Below, piece after piece: positions 50,162-61,160 of a stretch of 64,000 nt of DNA. The notes below the pieces were generated by a model. That model was given only the letters and a program-made list of their open reading frames with translations. It made no database searches and was not told the DNA's origin. The translations under genes and the position numbers were made by a program. Source of the stretch: Pardosa pseudoannulata (lineage: Eukaryota > Arthropoda > Arachnida > Araneae > Lycosidae); the NCBI GenBank assembly GCA_032207245.1, contig CM063502.1:109192691-109256690 (forward strand). Direction: 5' to 3'. Position 1 is the first letter of the stretch. Every line of letters begins with the position of its first letter.

Positions 50162-50716
50162 CTAAAGACTCTGATTTTTAGAGTCGACATCACCTGCCCC
50201 TGTGATTACCCCTCCCTCTTCTAAATCAGTTCTGCCCTCCTGCTTCCACCTCGGTTCTCGATCTTCTGCCTTCACTTGACTTGTGGAGCGTTGACATTGG
50301 GGTCTCTTTATCACCTGCGTTATAAACACGGATTGAATTTTAATAATTAGCGCCACAGGACAATCAGAGGAACCCCCAAACTGAAAGTTTTCGAAGTTAT
50401 GGTCTACTGAATAACGACTTTTTAGAGAAAGTCGAGGGAAAAGGAAATAACGGAAGAGGATTTTGTTCAATGAAGCTTTTGTGAGCAACCCACCTATAAT
50501 ACCGGAAATAATCGTTGCGGTAAAATAAAAAGAATGCAGAGAAGACATTTCTATTGTATTTTGGTTGTTTGAAAGAAAGTAATGTATTAATTTACCTGAT
50601 CCGGTAAAATGTACCTGATTTTCGGGCGTATATGCCGCACACATGGACATAGAAATTAAAAGCTCATCAGATGATAAATCTTCAAAAAATTTATTGTTTC
50701 CCAATTTTTTTTTCAT
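50162..50716 (-). CDS. Unidentified open reading frame of 184 codons
   Basis: This is the longest frame in the window that is not a microsatellite translation. From the ATG at 50716 it begins MKKKLGNNKFFEDL. It has a hydrophobic stretch around residues 68-80 (TATIISGIIGGLL) that could be one membrane segment. It ends in a hydrophilic, charged tail (QVKAEDREPRWKQEG and GAGDVDSKNQSL). The 3' third is clearly GC-richer than the rest. I see no domain, no convincing splice sites, no polyadenylation context and no neighbouring gene. It may be a chance frame in a locally GC-rich patch, a fragment of an unknown repeat, or part of a real gene with introns. No function is proposed. Confidence 0.2.
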   Translation of the reverse strand: MKKKLGNNKFFEDLSSDELLISMSMCAAYTPENQVHFTGSGKLIHYFLSNNQNTIEMSSLHSFYFTATIISGIIGGLLTKASLNKILFRYFLFPRLSLKSRYSVDHNFENFQFGGSSDCPVALIIKIQSVFITQVIKRPQCQRSTSQVKAEDREPRWKQEGRTDLEEGGVITGAGDVDSKNQSL

Positions 50717-50719
50717 CAA

Positions 50720-52439
50720 CTACTTATGCTTGAAGACGAATTTCAACTATTGAGGCTGATAATGACATTTTTCACTCTACTGTATAGTCCATTTCTCTAT
50801 ATAGTGTTCCAAAATAGGCCAAACTATGACATCATGCCTAGAAAATAACAGGGATCTCCTGTTTCCACATGCCATTGCCTAAATCGGATTTGGCGCATTT
50901 TCATAGGACTAACACGTGATGATACCGTACGGCCCACTGTATTGGATTGACACTGTTGTATTTCAGAGTATGAAAATAACCCAAATAATTCATGTAATAA
51001 AGGCACTTGAAAGGTGTTAGAAAATAAAAGTGGGTAGGTAACAGGAGAAATAAAATTCCTACAGATATGCCGTAAATGTCAATTTTTAAAACGTGCATAA
51101 ACGTTTTACGGTTTATATACCTGAAAATACGGTACTCGAATATTTTCAAAAATGGGAAAGACATAAGATTATGTTGTAAAATCCTCTCTCCTCAACAAAG
51201 TATCATTATTAGAAAATGTTTCTGTCTTTTACTACATCCTCTTTTATGCTGATAAATATTTGAGTCTGAAATCAGGAAGAAAGCTCATCTAAAACTTTTT
51301 GTTTATTTGTAGAATAAAAGTAAAGAGCCACGAGGAAGAGAACAAATTCAGAAGAATATAAATGTCATGCATCGTCAATTAACATTAAGCTTTAAATACT
51401 ATGGAGGCATTTTGTGAGATAAAACTACCTCCAATTATTTATTTAAATTATTTTTTAACGTATTTACAACTTTGTAAGCATGCTAAGAAAAGATAGAGAA
51501 ATGTACAGGTTAGTTAGGATTTTGAAGGGTGAACATGCTTAGAGATAAAATTTGTCTGACTGCACAACAGCAGTTAAAGGGTGAATATATTCCTCTGAAT
51601 TATTTTTTTATGAAACTTAACTAGGTAACCATTACAATCAATAAAAATAAAGGTTAATTACTACCGTTTCTTTAAACAAAATACTTTTTTAGTTCTTGAT
51701 CACATTTATTGATAGATGCAGGACAATTTTTCAATCCTTTTCACGAAGTAAAGGAAGCATTGTATAAAAGTTTGGTTTAAAAAATGAAAATTTTCGGTTT
51801 TCAAATGTCAAAAGATATTTCCATTTTGATCATGCCTCAATCCATTTTTGCAAGCTTCGTTCTTACCTCTAAACGTATCAAAAAGGAAACTATAATATGA
51901 AACTCTAAATAACTATTTTGACTGGTTTCCGCCTGATTTCTGAAGGACCGTCTTTCGCATAACTCAAAAATGATTAGCCGTAGAATGCTAAAATTTCATA
52001 TTTAAGACTCTCTCTCTGGAAAACAGCTTTTCCTAACGGTATTAGGCCTTTAAAGTGTTCATCATAAGAAAGTTTGCTCTGCTTTGGACCAATGCGAAAA
52101 GTAATACTGTATGAAACGTGGATTGTGTGTAAGTTAAGCGATTAGATTGTTGAGGATAATGCTGCAGATACAGATAAGGTAAGAACATTTCTCAATAACA
52201 TAATGTGAAATCAGGCAGGACGTATCCAGAGACAGTCATTCAAAGTCCCAAAGCCAATGTTCCCCCAACCCAGACACAAGTTTGTACACACACTACACTA
52301 AAACCCGGCCAAAACAGATTCCGGCAAAGGCCAAATCGGTTATTCCAGCAGAAACCGGAGAACCGACAGGCCCCGCTCACATTAGAATTACGTTCGTACT
52401 ACAGTTACTCAAGAAATACATTTGGGTAACCAAAAGTTA
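50720..52439. other. No gene recognised
   Basis: Short frames at 50824-51164 (minus) and 52205-52429 (plus, Pro/Gln/Arg-rich) have no recognisable domain; the latter lies just left of the tRNA-like relics and may belong to the same old repeat. Confidence 0.4.
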
Positions 52440-52575
52440 GATTACACGACTCCAAAATTAAATGTCTCCTGCTCTACCGAATAAGATGGCAAAAAAAGAG
52501 CCTCTCCGGATAATCGAACCCCGCTCTCCTATTTAGGATTGTTTTAATATCCAGTTGTGCACCTCTATTTTTAAT
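52440..52575 (-). other. Two adjacent degenerate tRNA-like segments
   Basis: On the minus strand, about 52575-52498 contains CACAACTGGATATTAAAAC (D-arm-like), CCTAAATAGGAG (anticodon-arm-like) and GCGGGGTTCGATTATCCGG (T-arm-like) before GAGAGGCTCTTTTTTT, a pol III-type terminator. Immediately after, 52490-52440 reads GCCATCTTATTCGGTAGAGC, AGGAGACATTTAATTTTGG, resembling the 5' half of tRNA-Lys (CGGTAGAGC...CTTTTAATCTG). Neither folds into an intact cloverleaf, so these are relics or a third SINE family rather than working tRNA genes. Confidence 0.35.
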
Positions 52576-55507
52576 TGCAATCTGTATTATGCGTAACAAA
52601 ATATCTGGTACCTACGAATATAAACGTTGTTGGTCGCCGATGGTATTATTTGAACTGTACAACATTACAACAGAATGATACCAACATATTCGCATGCAAT
52701 TAAATCAATGGCTTTTAAGACGAATTTAATCCCCAGGACATATTTCTTAAACGACCACCGATTCGTAACAATATATTTGACACGAAGTTTAATATGTTAA
52801 AAATCTACACTTTAAAGTAATGTAGATTTCTGAGTAGCCATCAAACAATAAAGTGTTGAAACCGGAATTCCCAATTGTCTAAATATTTTATAATTTTGAA
52901 ACCGTGAATATCCAAATTATTAGGCTCATAGTGCAACTTTTTTTCTTTTGAATATGATGTTGAAATTTGGTCCATTTCTCTTCCAGTTTTAGGACAATTA
53001 TTAACTTTAAAGAGTCTTAAATTAGCTTGTTTTCATGCTAATTTCATTTCAAAATCTTATTTTATAAACTATTTTTTATACTGTGCTGGTTAAAAAAAAT
53101 TTTAGAATAGTATACAGCATACATTTTTTTAAGAAAGTGAAAATTCAGGAAAGTAACGTCTTTTAAGTAAAAAACAATACAAAAACAAGGTAATAGCTCC
53201 ATGTAAAACATACTTTCGAAATCTAAACAGTAAACAACGGTAAAAAACTAATGAGTTCAATTTATTACCAGTACCTTCGGTGTAATTAACGTTGTTTTTT
53301 CCTTATCATTAACATTAACCTCTTTGTGATACATCTCTGTCGTACGCACGAAATTTATACCCCTATCTAAGCTTTTCTGACATCAGTCCAAAAACAAAAT
53401 CAATTGTCTTTTGGGTTCCTTTAAACCTTCCAGTTGTATCCTTGGCATTATTTTAAATCCCTATAAAAACGAACTAAATTAGCTTATTCCTTTCCTCATT
53501 TTTTCCATCTGAGTCACTACCAGATTTAATATCTTTTTATTTTCTCTCTCATTTCCCTATCTCCTATTGTTTAACTACCTTCAGATATGATTTTTTGTTA
53601 TAGCTATTTCACTTCCGTGATTTAAGATGCATAAACAAAATATAACATATGTATGCATGATATAATGAAATTATGCTAATAAATAATATTAAATTAAATG
53701 TAATTAGCGAATACTTTAAGCAAAAGGAAAGAATATTTTCAATGTATTTTAATATAATTTATTACAAAATGTATTCTTCCCTTCAACTCTAAGCATAAGT
53801 TATTTGAAAGCAATCATTACTTCACTCTTTATGCAAATACGTGTTAGAATGTTTGACTTGAAAACCTAAGAACTAAACTGCTCATCTTTCTGTATAACAT
53901 TAAGTAAATATAAACCTCTGTTCTTCAAATATATTTAAAACCAAGATACTTTTTTCTTTGAAGAAAATACTTCGTTTTGATTTATTTTAGTCGTCGAGAC
54001 AAGACAGTACAAAGTGTTTTTTGTTAAAGGAAGACTGTGGATTTATTTGCAGACGAACATAAAAAAGAACATATTTGTTATGTGTTTTTCCTAGTAGCTA
54101 AATCAACAGACTAAATCAACTTCCATTAAAATTTTTATGAAGTTATTATATTGGAATAAAAATTTAAAAATATTCGATTGAACTCAGTATACAACTGATA
54201 AATTTGGATTCTTTTTATGTGAATTTTTGGGGGGAAATGAAAGGAATAAATTTTGTTGAAAAAATTATGGCATTTCATTTCTACAATAAATTCTTCTCAT
54301 TCAGCTATTGTAGACACATATCTATCGTGCATATATTTATATGACCCCCGAATAAAAATTGGTATCTGTAATTTAGGTTAGAGGTCTTCAGATCTAGAGC
54401 AGGTGGACTGAACACAACAAACCGTTAGTTAATCTTGTTTTGAAGTAAACAGGCAGAAAATACACGCGGTTGCACCGGAAGTGATATTAATACGTCAGAC
54501 TGGACGATATAAGTTGCTAGACAAAGCGTAACACCTGCCTCTTTCTTACAGTTACAAAGATCGTGCGTGTCTACATATGATATATTCATCATATAAAATA
54601 CTTTTGTATTTGTCCTAACTTCAAAAGACCAAAATACTACATTTTTTCTGTTTCTAAACTATCAACTTCTTGTAGACCACACGCTCCGCTGTTTTACTTC
54701 TAAAAATATTCCCCTGCACAGAAACAAAAACAAACAAGCAAAAAGTTTTATTCCCTATCTTTCGCTGACAATGATTTTACAGGAAAGTAAATGATTAAAC
54801 ATATGTTAAGAATTTAATGTGTAAAAAATGTCGTATTAATACAAGTTATGTCTGTGAATGCAAAATTAAAAAAGATAAAATAATAATAAATTTTGGCAAT
54901 TCAGTGTTATTTTCAAATTGGGCATATTACAAAGAACTGTTATAATAATAAAATATAATCTTCCAAGCGGTAAAAAAAATATTGAATTATAAACAAAAGC
55001 TATTTTTGTATTTATTTAATTTCAAATTGGTTAAAAATATAAAAATGAAGTCTAATATATGTCTTGGTTTTGGAAAAATTGAAATATTATGACTTCAAGT
55101 AATGACACTAAAAAATTGCTTATCAGCTGATGAAATGCTATGGTTTGAGAATTAACTCCTACAAACGAGCATTCCGATTTCATCCGTTAATTAACACCTG
55201 CAAAGTTCTATTACATTGTTTTGTACATGCATAAAGTTGTTACATATTGTTTAATTATAAAAAATATTAATCTAAAACAATTTCAACACAGAATTCATTT
55301 TGCCTTCCGAAGCAGGATTAAATTTCTTGAATTGAGATTTTTTTATCTTAAAATTTAGGCTTATATAAATAAATATAAAATAAAGTAAAATTACAGGCAT
55401 GATGGTTATAAAGTAAGTTTTTATATTTATTCAAACATTTTGTAGTTTAAATTTTAATCAAATTATTTGGAGTTGAGTATAACTCATTGGTCCAAGACAA
55501 GTTTTTA
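52576..55507. other. Nothing recognised
   Basis: AT-rich, with a GC-richer patch at 54.40-54.55 kb ending in a plus-strand acceptor-like CTCTTTCTTACAG that has no following coding frame. Confidence 0.45.
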
Positions 55508-55842
55508 GCTACGGTAGCTCAGTCGGCAAAGGCAGGAATCTCGTAACTGAAAGTTTGCGGGTTCGGGGCTAGAGCATGCCTAAGATCCGCCATGTTTTCT
55601 GAAGGTGACTGGGGACACTTAAAATATGTTCGTGGTCACAAAGTCCTCCAAGTTCTCAAACGGTACCTCTGGAGGTGGCAAGCCTGGGGTCTTCTGCTTG
55701 GTCCCTGCTTCTAAATTACGAGGACCCAGCGAGGGTAATGCTACTCGCGTCTGTAGCATACCTTAAGCTACATGTGCTCCTTGGGTGGTGCTAAATGAGT
55801 AACAGGTTCGCAGCCTTGTCCCCTACTGCATTGGAAAAAAAT
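55508..55842 (+). mobile_element. SINE family B copy (about 335 bp)
   Basis: It starts with a tRNA-like head: CTACGGTAGCTCAGTCGGCA (A-box region), then TTTGCGGGTTCGGGGCTAG (B-box region). The long body includes GTTCGTGGTCACAAAGTCC, CTGGAGGTGGCAAGCCTGG, TCTTCTGCTTGGTCCCTGC and ACGAGGACCCAGCGAGGG, ending near a short A-run (GGAAAAAAATA). It is unrelated in body to family A. The copy at 11975-12304 shares the same order of blocks, which establishes it as a dispersed family. Confidence 0.82.
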
Positions 55843-56179
55843 ATCATACCCTCATCTGGAAAAAATGTTTAACCTTAAATGATTTTACATTGGTATCCAA
55901 AAATGGTCATAAATCGTAAATTATAACAACATGTTGATATAATGTTCAAAATCAATCATGGTGAAGGAATTTTTTGAAGATGGAATATTGTGCATATGCA
56001 TAATACTTCTGTCGACCCAGGTATGTTATTCCTCTGCGTATCTCTTTACTTGTGTAAAACAGGCTTACATGATACAAGGATGTGTAAGCTGGGTTTGGTC
56101 AATTTTTGCTATGCTAAACAGTACTGTTAGAGTTAATGTCACCAAGGGTGCCAACTGTGTATGAAAGAAAAAAATTAAT

Positions 56180-56860
56180 GAAATGCAGGACGATTTCGTA
56201 CGTAAGAGTCGGGAAATCTGTTTCAACTTGAGATCGCAAGGGTATGACAGACTCTTTAAAGTACATGGGATGTTCTTTCATAATATCCAACAATCTAAAC
56301 TAGACAGAGTGTAACAACCACTCGACAGGACCAATATCATACAATAGCTACGTGACATCCCAGAGACATTTGTACCAGTGCTTTGTGTTTGGCGATCACA
56401 AAACGCACATGAATAATAGTATCTAGACAAACTGCTGAAGATATAATAATATTGGTTTCTATTCCAAACGACTAACAGTCTGCATTCCCCTCAAACCTGT
56501 ACATAAACGCGCTTACTTTAACTGGAGTTTTAAACTAGCACAGGAGTTTAGAACATTGGGCCAATGTGATTTTCAGTGATGAGTCCTACTTTAGGCTGAG
56601 AACTGATTCTCGTCTGATAACGATATGGAGAGAACGTGGAACTTGTTTTCACCCAGGAAACATCACGGAAATACATCATTTTCCATCAAGGGGAATCATG
56701 GTGTGGGCAGGTGTCATGCGAATGCCCGCACAAACTTCCATTTCTTTCAGAATGAGTCTGTTTCTATAAAAAGATACACAGAAGAAATCCTTGAACCTCA
56801 TGTTTGATCTGGAGGAGTTTATCTGGAATAGTATTCATCTAAAATATTTTGCTTTATATT
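56180..56860 (+). pseudogene. Broken Tc1-like (Tc1/mariner superfamily) transposase
   Basis: The clearest segment, 56548-56730, reads EHWANVIFSDESYFRLR, then TIWRERGTCFHPGNI and GIMVWAG, hallmarks of the Tc1 catalytic core; the Asp of FSDES (codon 56578-56580) is the first acidic residue of the DDE triad. A +1-type frame change then gives NFHFFQNESVSIKRYT and EEILEPHV (to 56807), matching the next part of the fold. Upstream, about 56296-56350 encodes SVTTTRQDQYHTIAT, corresponding to the linker after the helix-turn-helix domain, followed by stops and frame changes. The second Asp (usually in a DNA motif) and the final Glu are missing, so the catalytic triad is incomplete. No terminal inverted repeats were identified. 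This is an old, inactive, truncated copy. Confidence 0.88.
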
Positions 56861-57004
56861 GAAAATCATCCTTTTTGTACAATTTTTCTTCAATTATAAT
56901 CGTAGTGTTTCCCGAAACCTATTTTAAGTTTCAGTAAATATGCTTAAACCGTGCTTAACATTGGAACACCTGTGTAGCTCGTTTAGTTTATTTTGAAACC
57001 GTAA

Positions 57005-57007
<3 letters not shown>

Positions 57008-57065
<58 letters not shown>

Positions 57066-57088
57066 AGAGAGAGAGAGAGAGAGAGAGA
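57008..57088. repeat. (TA)n(GA)n microsatellite
   Basis: TA alternation to 57062 followed by GA repeats to 57088, just downstream of the Tc1 relic. Confidence 0.98.
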
Positions 57089-57303
57089 TCAGAATTTAAA
57101 TCTTACCTTATCGAAGGAATGAAAATTGGAATCACTTGTATCAGCAAGCATAATTTAAGATGTTTCCTCGGTCTGAAAGGAAAAAAAAAAGATTTCAGTT
57201 TTCAAGACTAGAGAGAAAATTTTAATACTTTCTAAAATGATCCTCCCCGTCACCCTTAAAGTTATTTCCCTTTACATAATATATACTAATTTGCCATGTA
57301 AAA

Positions 57304-57960
57304 ACTTTAATCATCATCAAAGTTGTGGATTTTTTTTATCTCTTCTTGACTAAATCAAACATTACATTTTGCTTATAAGTGGTTTGATGTTTGTAGAATA
57401 TCATTTTAGCGCGTATAACAGTGAAGCTGCCTTATCCATTCTTAAGCAACTTATGAGCTTGAACTCACAAAGAGAAATTTCTTTCGTTGACTTGATTAAG
57501 AGTAATTATATCAAATTAGAAGAAACTTTAATCATCATCAAAGTTGTGGATTTTTATCTCTTCTTACCTAAATCAAACATTACATTTCGCTTGTAAGTTG
57601 TTTGATGTTTGTAGAATATCATTTTAGAGAGTATACCAGTGAAACTACCTTATCCCTTCTTAAGCAGCTTATGAGAAAGAACAGACATAAAGAAATTTCT
57701 TTCGTTGACTTGATTAAGAGTAATTATATCAAATTAGTAGAAACTTTAATCATCATCAAAGTTGTGGATTTTTATCTCTTCTTACCTAAATCAAACATTA
57801 CATTTCGCTTATAAGTTGTTTGATGTTTGTAGATTATCATTTTAGAGAGCATAACAGTGAAGCTAGCTACTTTATCCATTCTTAAGCAAGTTATGAGCAT
57901 GAACGCACAAAAAGAAATTTCTTTCGTTGACTTGATTAAGAGTAATTTTATCAAATTATA
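57304..57960. repeat. Three-copy tandem array, about 220-bp unit
   Basis: ACTTTAATCATCATCAAAG starts units at 57304, 57525 and 57743 (periods 221 and 218). Each contains AAATCAAACATTACATTT, TTTGATGTTTGTAGA, TTCTTAAGCA and TTTCTTTCGTTGACTTGATT. Plus-strand frames of 70-75 codons appear in units 1 and 2, but the period is not a multiple of three and each frame ends within its unit, so I treat it as non-coding. Confidence 0.95.
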
Positions 57961-58789
57961 ACCAAGATTCCAAAGATTTTCAAGCTTATATAAAAATAGT
58001 ATTTCATTTCGTAGCTTGTAAAAATCATCATCTTTATAATTTTTAATAATGTTAATCTCTTAAAGTAAAATACTAAAATAAATAAAGTAAAATAAATTTA
58101 CCTGAAAATAATACAATTTAAAATTTTTAACATTTATGAGAACTTTCTAGGTTTAATCTCAATTAGTCTCTAACATAGTCAAGAACAATTACATTTCTGT
58201 TTAAACTGCATTCCTTTAACTGTTTAAAAGTCTAAAAACCTTTCAAACAAAACAGAGTATCCGACAACGAACTAAAAACAAATCGTTGTAAGATAATTTG
58301 CGGGTTTCATCTTTTTGTTTAGGATTCCGTATAATACAGACATTGTGTTCATGGTAATTAGCTTCTCTGGAATCCAGACTAGGAACTTCGCAGAAAACAT
58401 TGCTTCGCTTTTTCGCTGGAAAAGAAATTCTAAATGTTTGGGATGGATATATAATTGAAAGTTTCTTATCTTTAACCATGAGGGTTAACATAAAAGGTAT
58501 TTCGATTAAAATACTGGACTGATTCTGAATGAAAAGTTTCCATATATGTTTGTATCAAGTTGTTTAACCTTTTTTATGAGTGTATAGAAATTGCTCTAGT
58601 TGTAAAATTTTACGAATATATTATCTAGAAATATACGAAATAAACTACTAATTATACTTGGATTGATTATACATTTTTTCGAATTAAATAAATACTTAAT
58701 TAGATAAAGAGATTTTAAATACACGGTTGTTGAAGCAGTGATATAATTTAAGCAGCTAAAATATTAAATGATTTTCTCCTCTTAGAACG

Positions 58790-58963
58790 AGTAGAACGAT
58801 GGATGAACGGTTAAGGCGCTGCTCTTCGGTACCGGAGTTCGTGGATTTGAAACCCACTGTATCATGGGTGTTTGCAACCGTTCGGAATCAGCTTTAAATA
58901 GTAGGTCCTGGTCTCCTTAGCCACCACGTTGCAAAAGAGTGTACCGTAGCGCTCCAAACCAAA
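58790..58963 (+). mobile_element. SINE family A, complete copy with 12-bp target-site duplication
   Basis: Same family as the copy at 34882-35061, in plus orientation: head ACGATGGATGAACGGTTAAGG, CGCTGCTCTTCGGTACCGG, a B-box-like TTCGTGGATTTGAAACCC, then TAGTAGGTCCTGGTCTCC and GTACCGTAGCGCTCCAAACC. Flanks CCTCTTAGAACG (58778-58789) and CCTCTTAAAACG (58964-58975) form a 12-bp target duplication with one mismatch, consistent with LINE-type retroposition. The tRNA-like head supplies an internal RNA polymerase III promoter. Confidence 0.9.
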
Positions 58964-58975
58964 CCTCTTAAAACG

Positions 58976-60695
58976 CAAATAGAAGCTTGCGTTATTACAA
59001 ATATTTCCCAAATTTTGGGGTAGAAAGGAAAGTTTTTCCCTTTGTATTTAACATTTCTTCAAAATGATATCATGTCGATTCAGAGAAATTAATTTTAAAA
59101 TATATTCAATTTTCATAAAATTTACATTCATTTACAAAGCGTGTGAGATTTTATGTATTACTCTTCTATAATTTCTATAATATAAAGAATGGATTTTCTA
59201 AAAATTTCTTTCTGAAAAAGATTTATCAGTTTTTCATTATATGAGTATCATCGAATGTTTATATTAACCATGCACACACTGTTGAATCGGGGACTTAATT
59301 TATAAAGATGCTATTGACGGTTTATCTGTTTAAAATATAGAAAAGAGATATGTGTCTGTATTGATAATAATTATTGATAATAATTATTACTTTATACGAC
59401 AAAGAAGGTATTACTTTAGAAAGCTTTATTTAAGCTTTCGTTACGACTAAAGTATTTAAATTACCTTACAAGGCATTGTAGCATCGGGTTAATTTTATTA
59501 CTAATATACTAAAACTTTAAAATCTAAACTCAAAATATTAAAAAAAGTGCATGAATAGTTAAATATAAAAGTCAAAATATATGTCAATCATCGCTTGAAA
59601 CTAATATTTTATTGTGGTAAATGTAGTTTCAATCAATAGGTGAAATGGATTTTTTTTTTCATTATATATTATCCACTTCTCAACTGAGGCAGTATAAAAC
59701 AGCGATTAAATTTTAAGCAATTTAACTAATCTTAAAGCTAAAAATTTCAATTATGTAATGCATATTTTTCCGACTGCTAATTTTTAAAGTAAATTTTTAA
59801 AGTAATATTTCTCTTTTATCGAGAATTTTAAGAGATTAATTTTATTGAGTTATAAGTATGGAAAATTATCTATGCTATTACCACATATTATCTATGCTTT
59901 CAGTCTTGTGGTCTTATATGTAGACCGAGTTATCAAACCAAACTGTTGCCTAAGACCTCCATTTTTAGAAGCCTCAGTGCAAAGCTATTTCAAAGAAAGG
60001 ACTGAATACCTCCATAGGCCGGATTGGTATACCAATGAGATATAAGATTTTAACTATGATAAATAGGTCCTTTGATCTCATTAAGAAATAAAGATTTTAG
60101 CTGAAGTTTTCTCAGCCTCTGTCTCTAAGAATAATTTTTGTTCCAGGCCAACTGAATAGAGAAAAGGAAGCTGATTTTATTTGACGGATTTTTAATATCT
60201 GCGCATTTCAAAGACCACCAAATAGTACTGGAATATTCAAAAATAGGAGAGATGATGATACAGAAAAATCGGAAGCTGCCTTAACGGTGATTGCTTTTCC
60301 GATCGATGACGACCCGGGTAGGAGACTGGCTAAAAAGCCCTCTCAGTATCATATTTCTCCCAGAGATAATTTAAGGCAGCCGTCCTCTGCTTTAAGTAGC
60401 AGAGCTTGCTCTTGAGTACCTACAAGGTATATCGTGTAAATAATTAGAACGCCTGTTCACTGCAAAAGAAATTTTTAGTGGTCTCTGTTTTCTGCTCTTG
60501 CTCTAAGATTTGCTTATTTTGCGTTGTTCTTTGATATTGCATGCAACCTAAGAGTTTTGCTTTCGTAGTGTGCGTTACGGAGATGTGTTGGCCGTGTGAA
60601 AATTACGAGTTTTTTTCCCTTATAAATAAATAGAAAATTATGACCTTTTTGAACTAACTGAATTCTATCATGTTATAATTTCCTTTAAATTTTTC
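58976..60695. other. No gene recognised; GC-richer patch at 60.2-60.45 kb
   Basis: 60230-60450 contains GATCGATGACGACCCGGG and AAGGCAGCCGTCCTCTGC without a long frame or tRNA-like features. It may be an unrecognised repeat. The frame 59845-60045 has no domain. Confidence 0.4.
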
Positions 60696-61160
60696 GTCTA
60701 TCTGTGTGTTACACTACGTATAACAATTCAAGTTTTTCCGTTTGAAATAAAGGAGTGGGTAACTTCTCTTTCATGCAGTTTGGCACACAAGATAGATTTG
60801 GAAACTATCAAATTATATTTTAAATGTATGTGAAAATAAAAAGGAAATGAAATTCAAAGTTTATCCTTTGAAGTTATAAATTTTTAAGGAATTTCTGATA
60901 TCATTATATGTATGCCAATATACCGTTAATAATGACTAGTTTTTGTCTATAAATATGTTACATTACCTATAACCATTTTAAGTTTTCCGTTATATATAAA
61001 GTAATAGGTAATTTCTCTTTCATGCAGTTTTCTACACAAGACATGTTTAGAAACTATCAACTAGCACTTGAAATGTATGTGAAAATAAAAGGCAAATGGC
61101 ATTCAAAGTTTCACTTTTAAAGTTATCATAATTTTTTTAAACTGTGATATTATTAAATGT
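60696..61160. repeat. Two-copy tandem duplication, period 249 bp
   Basis: GTCTATCTGTGTGTTACA at 60696 corresponds to GTCTATAAATATGTTACA at 60945. Both copies continue TTTTCCGTT, AACTTCTCTTTCATGCAGTTT / AATTTCTCTTTCATGCAGTTT, ACACAAGA, GAAACTATCAA and AATGTATGTGAAAATAAAA. (The pair of 21-base motifs differ only at the second base and begin one base apart from the shared TTCTCTTTCATGCAGTTT.). Confidence 0.9.

Noticed and set aside
57369..57814. Repeated 70-75 codon frames with similar sequence (ISFVDLIKSNYIKL)
   Set aside because: The DNA itself is tandemly repeated with periods of 221 and 218 bp, so frame is not maintained between units; protein similarity follows from DNA similarity.
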